Below, in pieces: positions 9,076 through 16,649 of a DNA stretch of 64,000 nt. This DNA comes from Thermodesulfobacteriota bacterium. Lineage in GTDB: Bacteria > Desulfobacterota > WTBG01 > CAIYCZ01 > CAIRTM01. The stretch covers positions 36,446 to 100,445 of the forward strand of contig JANQFE010000045.1 in NCBI GenBank assembly GCA_028278025.1, in the 5' to 3' direction. A program made the translations under genes and the position numbers. The notes under the pieces were generated by a model. It was not told where the DNA came from, did no database searches, and worked only from the letters and a program-made list of their open reading frames with translations. Each line of letters starts with the position of its first letter. The first letter of the stretch is position 1.

Positions 9076-9097
9076 CCACCCCGCTCCAGCGGGGTGG
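9076..9097. terminator. Strong GC hairpin after the first cytochrome operon
   Basis: A 9-10 bp perfect stem (CCACCCCGC paired with GCGGGGTGG) starts five bases after the stop of the small exported protein. No T-run follows directly, so it may be a terminator of atypical form, a processing or stability hairpin, or the end of a decayed hairpin-type insertion sequence. Confidence 0.5.
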
Positions 9098-9316
9098 ATT
9101 GGTTCCCGACTAAAGCCGGCTAAAGTAAAAACAACATACCTTTGAAATTCTCACGAGGGGTATCTTTTTTCATAGCACCTTCGGTGCTTACTCAAGTCTT
9201 CGCCTACAGGCGAGGGTTTTGCTCCCCGAGTGCGACAATAGTTCCCGGCGATAGTGCATTTTCCTGACGGCACAGGCCCTCGCGACGGTTCTGCCGCCCA
9301 TTGCCTTAACAACATA
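9098..9316. other. Gene-free structured stretch, possible decayed hairpin-rich element
   Basis: No coding region is visible. The stretch contains several short hairpins: AGCACC-TTC-GGTGCT at 9174-9188 and TCGCCTACAGGCGA at 9200-9213, preceded by GAGGGGTATC and a T-run. Together with the GC hairpin at 9076 this resembles an IS200/IS605 or REP-type remnant, but I see no transposase. Confidence 0.3.
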
Positions 9317-9317
9317 T

Positions 9318-9354
9318 GTTAACAATGTTAACGATTATGGTTAACATGTTAACC
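9318..9354. promoter_or_regulatory. GTTAAC array with 16-bp perfect palindrome, candidate operator
   Basis: Four copies of GTTAAC lie at 9318, 9327, 9340 and 9348. The last two form the perfect palindrome GGTTAACATGTTAACC (9339-9354). This is about 165 bp upstream of the selenocysteine cytochrome and looks like a binding site for a dimeric regulator. The regulator is not identified in the window. Confidence 0.4.
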
Positions 9355-9436
9355 AAACCTTAACTTCCCCCAAAATGCCGCTCCTATTGGGTAAAAATAT
9401 AAAGCTATTATAATGGCTTATATTTTTATTCAACGC

Positions 9437-9466
9437 TTCATTCTGGCACAAAAAATGTAATATAAT
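9437..9466 (+). promoter_or_regulatory. Possible sigma-70 promoter of the Sec cytochrome
   Basis: A perfect TATAAT (9461-9466) is preceded at 18 bp by TTCATT, a weak -35. It is 50 bp upstream of the start codon at 9517. Weak -35 plus the nearby GTTAAC palindromes would fit an activated or repressed promoter. Confidence 0.35.
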
Positions 9467-9516
9467 ACCAGTGTAAACACCTATATCATTAATGCCGTAA
9501 TAAACAGGTAGTAAAC

Positions 9517-10911
9517 ATGTACTATACACAGCCGATTCATATTTACTCCCGGGGGCATCGTGTGCTGTTCATAGCACTGATACTGCTGTTGGCAAGCTGC
9601 GATGAATACGGTCTGTTGCAAAATGCGACAGAAGGTACCGATCAATGTGTTTCCTGCCACACGGATAAGGATTTGTTAAAAGAAATTGCCGACCCCATAG
9701 AGCACAGTGAAGGCAGCGGTGAAGGCTGAGGCGGCTCTGTGACTCCGTTGGAGCCATGGAAAAGAGTCTTTGTGAGTGAAGAGTATCTGGAAACAGCCCA
9801 CGGAAAGATGAGCTGCACCTGGTGTCATAACGGCAATCCGCAAAGCCCTGACAAGGAAGAGGGGCATAAAGGAATAATTGCATATCCCAGTGAAGACGCA
9901 GATTTTTACTGCGGCCCCTGTCATGCAGAGGAAGTAAAAAATAATAAAATCAGTATCCACACAACCCAGGAAGGCTATTTTGAGCGTTTCAGAATACGTG
10001 CCGGTTATGACTGGCGCGATCCGGGGCGTGAGCATGAGCTGGAAGAGTTTAAAGCTGAATGCGGGGTCTGTCATGCCACCTGCGGGCAATGCCACATAAG
10101 CAGGCCCAGAACAGTCGGCGGCGGTTTTAACTGGGCCCATGAATTCAAAAAAACTCCTGATCTGCAGACCAACTGCACTGCCTGCCACGGCTCTCGCATA
10201 GGAGAGGAATACACCGGGGCTCATGAAGGGTTTAAAGCTGACGTGCACTATATCCCTCATGTCAAGAATTGCGAGTATTGTCATCCCGCCCATCAAATGC
10301 ATGGCGGTGACGGTAAAAAGCTGACCTATCGTTATGATGAGCATAATACCGCGGCAATTCGCTGCGAAGACTGTCATGACGATACGATCGAAAGCAACCA
10401 GTATCACCTCATGCACTGGGCCGGCGAGGCCGGTGTGGTACATTCCTGTGAGGTGTGCCACTCACAGCCCTATAAAAACTGTAACGGCTGCCATGCCGGT
10501 GGTGGTATTACCGGGTCATCCTACCTCTCGTTTGAAATCGGCCGCAACTATCTTAAAGATAATAGACGTTATAAAGACTATGATTATATTACCGTACGCC
10601 ATATTCCCATAGCACCCAATACTTATGAAGAGTGGGGCATTGAGGATTTGAAATATTTTGAATTTTCAGAACCCACCTGGAAGTTTACCAGGCCGCATAA
10701 CACCCTGCTGTGGACCCCCCAGACTGAGGTTGCAGAGGGACAATCATGCAATGCCAACTGCCATGACAGTGCCTACTTGCTGCGTCCGGAGGATATTGAA
10801 TATTATGAAGATGCCAACTACAAGGAAGAAAACGGTGAGTTCGGCTATGGCTTTGATGACCTTGAACGGGAACGTCTGGCAAATAAAGATGTGATTATTC
10901 CATATAAATGA
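9517..10911 (+). CDS. Multiheme cytochrome c lipoprotein with in-frame UGA, probable selenoprotein
   Basis: Two frames in the same phase, 9517-9729 and 9730-10911, are separated only by a TGA at 9727-9729 (residue 71). Read through, the gene encodes 464 residues. The N-terminus has a signal peptide with lipobox LLASC and the first heme site CVSCH. The stop sits in a Gly-rich context, GEG-U-GGS. The downstream part holds nine CxxCH sites (CTWCH to CNGCH) and a CX3CH (CNANCH). The downstream part has no ribosome-binding site before its only early start (GTG 9739) and no signal peptide of its own, so two separate genes are unlikely. Small stems follow the UGA (see SECIS entry). The window holds a second Sec gene (fdhA), so the organism evidently decodes UGA as Sec. 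A recent nonsense mutation is the alternative. The rhodanese lipoprotein follows. Confidence 0.75.
9727..9768 (+). promoter_or_regulatory. Candidate Sec codon and bacterial SECIS hairpin in the multiheme cytochrome
   Basis: After the UGA (9727-9729) two mutually exclusive stems are visible: GGCTC/GAGCC (9733-9737 with 9751-9755, 13-nt loop) and GACTC/GAGTC (9741-9745 with 9764-9768, 18-nt loop). The second puts its loop 16 nt after the UGA, as in known bacterial SECIS elements; the first is closer than usual. Neither is as convincing as the fdhA element. Confidence 0.45.
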
Positions 10912-11112
10912 TTGCTGTGGAAAGGAGGTGAACCGTATTAGAGTAACATTTCTGTTCAGGAGACTGCACCAGTTATACTGCAGCCCCCTGAACACTGCTC
11001 TGTTTTCTGTTGTTTTGGGTCGATAATCCCAAAATGACTCAGCATGTTTGCTATACGTACTCTTTAAGACAGAAACCTGAAAAATACTTATTTTGTTGGA
11101 GGATGAAACATC

Positions 11113-12117
11113 ATGAAACATAAAAACTTTTTTTTAACGGTTTGCCTGCTGGGTGCCCTTGCCGTAATGTGTGGCTGTGTTCAGCCACCGGAAGAAATAG
11201 ACGAATTTGCAATACTGGCTGCGGCCGGTGATGCCTATTTCACCAACTATACAACACCGTCAACTGGTGTAAGCCCCAACATTGCCATCGCTGATCTTTT
11301 TCAATTACTGAATGACGGTGATGAAAGCAATGACCCTTATCTTATCGACTGGCGCTCTGCTGAAGACTTTGCGGCCGGCCATATACAGGGTGCTGTTAAC
11401 ATTGCATTGGGAGACCTTGGTTCTAAGATTAATGAGCTCCCTACTGATCAGATGATTGTTAATGTCTGCTATACCGGTCAGACAGCCAGCTTTGCAACCG
11501 CTGTTATAAACCTGGTCGGTCAGCAGGACGAGTTTGCAGGACTGGAAGCCCGCAATCTGAAATTCGGCATGTGCTCGGTAACAAACGATACCTCTATTGT
11601 TCCTAAAACCGATAAGTGGGTAAACGCGGTCGCCGAAGATGAATTCACCGACAGCCTGGAACAGACCGCCAATACGACCGATACTGAATATGAATTTCCG
11701 GCAATCAGCAGCGACGAAACAACCCTGGCCGGTATTATTGCCGCCCAGGTTGATGATGCGGTTTCTGATTGGAGCATAGATGCCGCCACCGTATTTGCCA
11801 ACACTGATGACTATTTCATCATCAACTACTGGCCTGAAGATCAGTACCTTGACCCGGGCCATATCCCCGGAGCTTATCAGTTCAGTCCCAAAGGGTCGTT
11901 GGCAACAGATGCCGATTTGAACCTGCTGCCCACGGACCAGACGATCGTGGTGTACTGCTATACCGGTCAGACTTCCGCCCAGGTTGCACCTTATCTGAGG
12001 ATGCTGGGCTATGATGCCAAAAGCCTGCTGTTTGGTGTTAACGGCTTTGCATTTGAGGTCTGCCCGGGAACTACGTATCATGGACCGGAAAATGATTATA
12101 CCAGCATACTAGAATAA
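11113..12117 (+). CDS. Double-rhodanese-domain lipoprotein
   Basis: A 334-residue lipoprotein (lipobox AVMCGC). Two rhodanese-like domains are visible: domain 1 about residues 55-150 (LIDWRSAEDFAAGHIQGAVN, active-site loop CYTGQTA) and domain 2 about residues 225-325 (PGHIPGAYQFSP, loop CYTGQTS). Both keep the catalytic Cys, consistent with sulfur or possibly selenium transfer. The middle segment (about 160-215) is acidic and Thr-rich. It starts about 200 bp after the selenocysteine cytochrome, with an AGGAGG-like site (GTTGGAGGATG). From memory, Geobacter ext conduit clusters also encode rhodanese-like lipoproteins near barrels and cytochromes. The substrate is unknown. Confidence 0.8.
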   Translation: MKHKNFFLTVCLLGALAVMCGCVQPPEEIDEFAILAAAGDAYFTNYTTPSTGVSPNIAIADLFQLLNDGDESNDPYLIDWRSAEDFAAGHIQGAVNIALGDLGSKINELPTDQMIVNVCYTGQTASFATAVINLVGQQDEFAGLEARNLKFGMCSVTNDTSIVPKTDKWVNAVAEDEFTDSLEQTANTTDTEYEFPAISSDETTLAGIIAAQVDDAVSDWSIDAATVFANTDDYFIINYWPEDQYLDPGHIPGAYQFSPKGSLATDADLNLLPTDQTIVVYCYTGQTSAQVAPYLRMLGYDAKSLLFGVNGFAFEVCPGTTYHGPENDYTSILE

Positions 12118-12151
12118 ACTGTTGAACTATTAGCCCCTCAATGTTCCCCTC

Positions 12152-12196
12152 GCCGGGCTGCAGATTTTTTACAGCCCCCTTTTACTGCAGCCCGGC
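12152..12196. terminator. Long inverted repeat after rhodanese gene, probable terminator
   Basis: A 12-bp perfect inverted repeat (GCCGGGCTGCAG with CTGCAGCCCGGC) encloses a 21-nt T-rich loop, 34 bp after the rhodanese stop. It is a good stem, but the T-run is inside the loop rather than after it. Confidence 0.5.
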
Positions 12197-12248
12197 ATAT
12201 CCTCTAAAACAATAACTACTGCACCCCTGAGCAGTGCTGTGGGACCGG

Positions 12249-12474
12249 CTAGCCCGCATTATTCATCAGCATGTAGTGAGCGCACTATCCCTGGTGTTTA
12301 CTACAAAAAAACCTTCCGGCACGCCTGCAGCCGGTGGCATCGGATGGGGCTGCAAAGGCGGTGCGAGCGATGTCTGGTAATCAAGAAAACAGCTGTTTTT
12401 GCGAGCACATAGCCTGAAGCACGCAGTCCGATGCCGCAGGCTGGCCGCTAATAGTCATCAATAATGCGGGCTAG
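12249..12474. repeat. Nested inverted-repeat element, copy 1 (AGTAC/GCGAGCAC family)
   Basis: Outer arms CTAGCCCGCATTATT (12249-12263) and AATAATGCGGGCTAG (12460-12474) are perfect; the right end continues into TAC. Inner arms pair around GGCATCGGA and TCCGATGCC. The loop carries GCGAGCGA (12363) and GCGAGCAC (12401, followed by ATAGCC), the motif shared with the copies at 16443, 25670 and 42135. It lies between convergent transcription units and has no coding potential. Confidence 0.6.
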
Positions 12475-12490
12475 TACTTTTGGACAAACT

Positions 12491-12523
12491 AAAAAGGCAG
12501 ATCTTTTTAAGACCTGCCTTTTT
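12491..12523 (-). terminator. Bidirectional terminator between converging operons
   Basis: AAAAAGGCAG and CTGCCTTTTT pair across a 12-nt T-rich spacer, with A-runs and T-runs on both sides. It sits 20 bp beyond the stop of the minus-strand NHL gene. Confidence 0.75.
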
Positions 12524-12543
12524 AATTTTTTTAAAAACTCTTG

Positions 12544-13485
12544 TTATCTTTTTAAGGCCAGGACCTTCACTCGGTCGGCCAGCATCTCTACTACATATAA
12601 TCTGTTCTTATGCACGAAGAGACCGGTCGGTGATTTGAATTTCATGATAGTGCCCTGGCTGTCACCAACAACCGACAGAAACGTTCCCCTTTTATCAAAC
12701 ACCTGGACAACCCCCAGGTAGCTGTCACTTACATACACCCGGCCCTGGGCGTCGACTGCAATACCTTTCGGGCGGTACAACTCACCCTTCTCTACTCCCC
12801 ACCGGCCGATATTGGCAAGATAGGCGCCTTCAGGGTCCAGCACCTTAATACGGGTATTGATTACTTCCACAATATAGATATTTCCGTCCTGATCAATATC
12901 GGCAAGGAATGGAAAACGAAATTCTTTCCGTTCCATGCCCATAATACCGTGTACCCGGAGGATTTCCTGCTTTACAAGATCATAGATAAGCACGCAGTGG
13001 TTATCGTTATCCACAACGTAACATTTCTGCTGAGAGCTGTTTACAACCACATCGGTCGGGTCGGAAGGCTTAAACCCTTTCCGGCCGGTGTCGGTTGAAA
13101 ACTGGGACAGGTAGGTTCCCTCAGGGCTGAACACCTGCACCCGGTGATTGCCCGAATCAGCCACGTATATTCGACCCTCCGCATCAATACCGATACCCAG
13201 GGGTGCTTTTAGTTTGCCGCGGCCCTGGCCGGCACCTCCAAATGAGGAAAGATACTTGCCACTGCTGCTGAAGACTTTAACCCTGTTATTAACCCCGTCC
13301 AGCACATATATTCTGCCGTTTTTTCCGACAACGACATCACTGGGCTTGTCAAAGTCGGCTGTAAGGGTAAAAAGACTTTTGACCGGCAGGACAGGAACTG
13401 CATACTCCTGCCCATATGATACCGGAACATACATCAGTACCATGCCGATAGTTATAAACCGAAATATGTTTTTGAAAAAACTCAA
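12544..13485 (-). CDS. Exported NHL-repeat beta-propeller protein (second copy)
   Basis: About 313 residues. The TTG at 13485 is preferred because GGAGG lies five bases upstream; the GTG at 13509 would place that site inside the gene. A signal peptide (ending VSYGQ) is followed by about six NHL repeats: PSDVVVGKNGRIYVLD, PLGIGIDAEGRIYVAD, YVVDNDNH, PKGIAVDAQGRVYVSD, PTGLFVHKNRLYVVE. It is clearly paralogous to the protein at 1077-2024. It lies at the end of the minus-strand cluster, about 150 bp after the triheme gene. A scaffold role beside the cytochromes is inferred. Confidence 0.85.
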   Translation of the reverse strand: MSFFKNIFRFITIGMVLMYVPVSYGQEYAVPVLPVKSLFTLTADFDKPSDVVVGKNGRIYVLDGVNNRVKVFSSSGKYLSSFGGAGQGRGKLKAPLGIGIDAEGRIYVADSGNHRVQVFSPEGTYLSQFSTDTGRKGFKPSDPTDVVVNSSQQKCYVVDNDNHCVLIYDLVKQEILRVHGIMGMERKEFRFPFLADIDQDGNIYIVEVINTRIKVLDPEGAYLANIGRWGVEKGELYRPKGIAVDAQGRVYVSDSYLGVVQVFDKRGTFLSVVGDSQGTIMKFKSPTGLFVHKNRLYVVEMLADRVKVLALKR

Positions 13486-13529
13486 TACAACCTCCGTAAA
13501 TATTGTCACCAGTCAGTTGAATGTTGTCA

Positions 13530-13625
13530 GTAGTATAATCAGTAACGAGCAATGAGTGCTGAGTAACGAGTATCCCCCTTAACAGCTTTTTCAGCATTTA
13601 CTGTTTACGGTTCACGGTTTACTGT
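13530..13625. repeat. Low-complexity text-like repeats
   Basis: Tandem variants of AGTAACGAG, CAATGAGTGCTGAG and GTTTACGGTTCACGG fill the gap between the NHL and triheme genes. Related strings occur at 18234-18303, 38505-38535, 39553-39645 and 40270-40310, always between genes. They show no regular period and no spacer structure, so this is not a CRISPR array. Confidence 0.55.
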
Positions 13626-13631
13626 TTTGCT

Positions 13632-14411
13632 TCAGTCGTTTTTTCTGCCTGCTTTGCTCGGATCAAACATAGTAGGTAGATAAAATTCCTTATACTCATC
13701 GATTAGCTGCATGATCTCCAGGCGTACCAGCCTGTTGATGTAGTTCTGTGTATATCCCAGAGATGCAAGGTCGATATACCCGTCCTGCTGATGACATTCC
13801 TTGCATGTTACGGCTTCTTCGGAAATATGGGCCATAAGCTCTTCCTGGATTTTTTTCTTCTCGGCTTCACTATAGCCGGCCTCATTGGCCATGTATTCAC
13901 GCGCTAAAGCTTCCTTGGGAAATACATCCAGCCGTTTGCCGTCTTTTACTGCTACAATTTTAGCCCCGTAGCTGCCCTGCTGTCCGACGATTTGGGTAAC
14001 CTGCTGCCCGCTTTTGTTATCAAACCATTTAAAACTGATGGCTTCACCTTCTTTCTTTCTGATGTGACAGGTCTCGCAGGCTACATAAAAAGTGTGCATG
14101 TTATAAAACGACCGGAGCTCCTTTGACTCAGTATGGCAGAAGTTGCCATGACATTGCAAACACAGGGGAGCATTATCGGCATCACTGTATACTTCTTCAT
14201 CAAGTATGTGAAAATGTTCATTGGCCCTGACAGGGTGAACAATTGTTTTAGTAAACTTATTGACCGGTTGCTCCTCAGGGACTGCCGTCGGCTTTGCGGG
14301 GAAATAGAGAAATTTCAAAAGCAGGAACACACAGATGGCCGTCACAACTGCAAAAACCACCCCTAAGAAATTACCGATTAATCTCAGGAAAATATTTGTT
14401 GATCTACTCAT
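13632..14411 (-). CDS. Membrane-anchored triheme c-type cytochrome
   Basis: A 259-residue protein with one N-terminal membrane anchor (about residues 10-32) and no cleavage site. A periplasmic domain has three CxxCH motifs (CLQCH, CETCH, CKECH). It aligns with the C-terminal half of the fusion at 2-1066: similar order of sites, the SFYNMHTFYVACETCH region against SFLNMHNLYFACQTCH, and the C-terminal DEYKEFYLP. It is too short in hemes for NrfH/NapC. The cytochrome b gene ends 19 bp upstream, so the two are a split version of the fused protein and probably form one quinol-oxidising complex. Confidence 0.85.
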   Translation of the reverse strand: MSRSTNIFLRLIGNFLGVVFAVVTAICVFLLLKFLYFPAKPTAVPEEQPVNKFTKTIVHPVRANEHFHILDEEVYSDADNAPLCLQCHGNFCHTESKELRSFYNMHTFYVACETCHIRKKEGEAISFKWFDNKSGQQVTQIVGQQGSYGAKIVAVKDGKRLDVFPKEALAREYMANEAGYSEAEKKKIQEELMAHISEEAVTCKECHQQDGYIDLASLGYTQNYINRLVRLEIMQLIDEYKEFYLPTMFDPSKAGRKND

Positions 14412-14430
14412 ATCTGATTCCTCAAAATAT

Positions 14431-15135
14431 TTATGCCTTGGAGGCGGCCGAAGCCTCTTCAGCCTGTTTTATACGCTGATACTGCAAAGGATGTTCTTCC
14501 TCGAGTTCATGTTCGGGTATTTTACCGTTCAGGAAAATTTTGGACATCGGAAACTTGCCCGGTTTCAGGTGCACCTCGTAAAAATGCCACACCATTATGG
14601 CACACGATGCCAGGATAGCCTCCATGGTATGCACCAGAATAGAAACATCAAAAAAGAATTTGGGAAACAGGTGCTCCAGCCACAGCACAAACCCGGTCAG
14701 GGTAATAATAATATTACCGATCCAGCCGGTCCAGTATTCCATTTTCTCTTTATAGTTAAAACGGTCAAATTGCGGCTTGTCTTTGGAGATCCTTAGATAA
14801 TAAAGCATATTAAACAGCATGTCCTTGGCATCCTGGAGTGTGGGCAGCATGTCCATAAAGTAACTGCGTCCATCCCTGGTAAACGCAAGATACCACGTCT
14901 GATAAAACAGGTTTGCTATCATAACAACTGCAGCAATCCGGTGCAGCAGGCCCCGCCAGTAAAAAACAGGTTCCCTGTATTGTCCGAAAACGGCAATCCA
15001 CTCCTCAGGAAACTCCACCATGAAACCGGTAACGGCCAGGGTAATAAAGGTAGACCAGACAAGATGGTGCTGAATTCTTTCATGTATGGTCATGCGAATA
15101 TAGTGTTTTTCTTCAGCATGATTGGAACGCGCCAT
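14431..15135 (-). CDS. Di-heme cytochrome b (b561/FdnI-like), quinone-side subunit
   Basis: A 234-residue protein with four predicted membrane segments. Histidines in IHERIQHHLVW (about 18-28), RGLLHRIAAVVM, LVHTMEAIL and MVWHFYEVH are candidate axial ligands of two b hemes. The FNYKEKMEYWTGWIG stretch is typical of cytochrome b subunits of formate dehydrogenase or hydrogenase type. Its C-terminal membrane segment matches the start of the fusion at 2-1066. The ATG overlaps the stop of the upstream multiheme gene (TGATG), indicating translational coupling. Inferred role: transfers quinol electrons to the adjacent c-type hemes. Confidence 0.85.
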   Translation of the reverse strand: MARSNHAEEKHYIRMTIHERIQHHLVWSTFITLAVTGFMVEFPEEWIAVFGQYREPVFYWRGLLHRIAAVVMIANLFYQTWYLAFTRDGRSYFMDMLPTLQDAKDMLFNMLYYLRISKDKPQFDRFNYKEKMEYWTGWIGNIIITLTGFVLWLEHLFPKFFFDVSILVHTMEAILASCAIMVWHFYEVHLKPGKFPMSKIFLNGKIPEHELEEEHPLQYQRIKQAEEASAASKA

Positions 15136-16313
15136 CAGTGGTGACCCCCTTTCTTCATTTCTCTTCTGGTTGCAAAGAAGTCCAGAATTTGATGAATTAT
15201 CATAAAAGAGATAAGTCCGGCGATAAGTATTTTATAAAAGTATTTTATAAGCAAAAGAATAAGACTTTGATAGTATTCCAGGGTGGTCATATCTTCCTGG
15301 GCCCGTTCCTGCATAAGGGATTTGAAAGGCCTGGCTTCTCCCTTCTTGATCAGTTCCTTCACCTCAAAGGTATCCAGCTTGGTATCAAAAACTTTGGCCT
15401 TGGCCCCGGACGGGTGGATTTTTCCCTGGGCGAATGCCGCTGTAGCATCCGGGTGGCACTGCTGCAGGCCGTTTATGTTGCTGCAGGTCTGCACCAGGTT
15501 ATCCTGGTGGATTGCAGAACCGGGATCTGTTTTCGGTTTGATTTCATGGGCAAGGTAACCGACCGGTGCATGGCAGTCTATACAGTTAGGGGCATTGGGA
15601 TCATTATACTTTATAGACTGCCAGTGAAACGTGTCACGGTAGGTGCCGGTGGCTTCCAATCCGTGCCTGCTCATCTTTTCCTGGTCTTCATGGCATGAAG
15701 CACACAGCGTTACGGTGTCGTATGATGATCGGCGCTCTTTCATCCGGTGAGTCACATGGCTGTAAAACGTCTGGGCCCAGCGCTCATCCTCATGGCATGC
15801 CAAACAGCGGTCAAGGAGCTCACAGGCAATAGTATTCGGTTTGCCCGGTTCGCACAGCAACGGCTCAAAAATCCGGTTAGCGTGGCAATAGGTGCAGCCG
15901 GGCAGATCATCGGCATTATCTTTAAGCTTTTCGCCGTCATATTTGCTGTGAACACTTTGTTCATATTTTTCAACATCCTTGGCGTGTGAGAATTTTTTTT
16001 CAACCGAAGGCTCAACTATATGACATTCGGTAGCACAATCAACTTTCTCCAAATCAACATGGGGAAACTTTTCAACATTGACATGACAGCCTTTGCATTT
16101 AACCCGGGCATGGACCGAGTGTGCATATAAATCTTCATTCACGTAAAAGAGCCGCTTCTTGCCGTCGTCATCTATCCTGCCGAGTCCACTGTATTTGTGA
16201 CATAAAGCGCAGTTCTCTACATCGGCAGCCCGTACCTCCGGGGGGGCCTGCAGCCACAGTGTCATTGACACTAAAATGACAAAAGTCCTTATTAAGAGAG
16301 TTTGCGGTTTCAT
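15135..16313 (-). CDS. Membrane-anchored multiheme c-type cytochrome (6 CxxCH plus unusual sites)
   Basis: A 392-residue protein with signal peptide (ending PPEVRA), six CxxCH motifs (CALCH, CKGCH, CTYCH, CLACH, CASCH, CIDCH), one CX3CH (CATECH) and a possible CX8CH (CSNINGLQQCH). A C-terminal membrane helix (about residues 345-375) and basic tail anchor it with the active part outside the inner membrane. It overlaps cytochrome b by one base and precedes the triheme gene. The three together look like a quinol-cytochrome c oxidoreductase similar in organisation to Geobacter Cbc complexes. Its equivalent in the first cluster would lie left of the window. Confidence 0.85.
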   Translation of the reverse strand: MKPQTLLIRTFVILVSMTLWLQAPPEVRAADVENCALCHKYSGLGRIDDDGKKRLFYVNEDLYAHSVHARVKCKGCHVNVEKFPHVDLEKVDCATECHIVEPSVEKKFSHAKDVEKYEQSVHSKYDGEKLKDNADDLPGCTYCHANRIFEPLLCEPGKPNTIACELLDRCLACHEDERWAQTFYSHVTHRMKERRSSYDTVTLCASCHEDQEKMSRHGLEATGTYRDTFHWQSIKYNDPNAPNCIDCHAPVGYLAHEIKPKTDPGSAIHQDNLVQTCSNINGLQQCHPDATAAFAQGKIHPSGAKAKVFDTKLDTFEVKELIKKGEARPFKSLMQERAQEDMTTLEYYQSLILLLIKYFYKILIAGLISFMIIHQILDFFATRREMKKGGHH

Positions 16314-16442
16314 AAATTCTCCCTTGCATATGATAGAAATAATATTTCTAGGTCCAATGTGTATAAACCCTGCATTCTATTTAAATGATGCTGGTTGCTT
16401 GCTCCTTGATACCGGATAAGAAAACAACTATCATCCAGCATT

Positions 16443-16631
16443 TAGTACAGCGTCACATGTGAATTTGTCTGTTCATCGGTGAGGGTCTTTGGTTTTTGGG
16501 CCGCCAGGGCGCTGCGAGCACTTGCCTATACTATAAGAGACGGTCATTCAAGCGAGCACATAGCCCGCTGCATTCAAAATCAAAGACCCTCGCTAAATCA
16601 TACCCACACATTCAAATGTGGTGCTGTACTA
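16443..16631. repeat. Nested inverted-repeat element, copy 2 (AGTAC/GCGAGCAC family)
   Basis: 189 bp, ends TAGTACAGC (16443-16451) and GCTGTACTA (16623-16631). Inner arms GAGGGTCTTTGG...TTTT and AAAATCAAAGACCCTC pair. The loop has GCGAGCAC at 16514 and 16552 and the string TTGCCTATACTATAAGA shared with copy 3. It occupies most of the 336-bp gap between two minus-strand cytochrome genes and ends 18 bp from the stop of the upstream one. Confidence 0.7.
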
Positions 16632-16649
16632 GTATCCAGAAGCCGGCAA

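Noticed and set aside
9444..9458. Sigma-54 promoter (TGGCAC)
   Set aside because: The -12 GC element is missing at the required spacing.
13632..14411. NrfH/NapC-type quinol dehydrogenase
   Set aside because: It has only three CxxCH sites and a different spacing; it matches the triheme half of the fused cytochrome instead.
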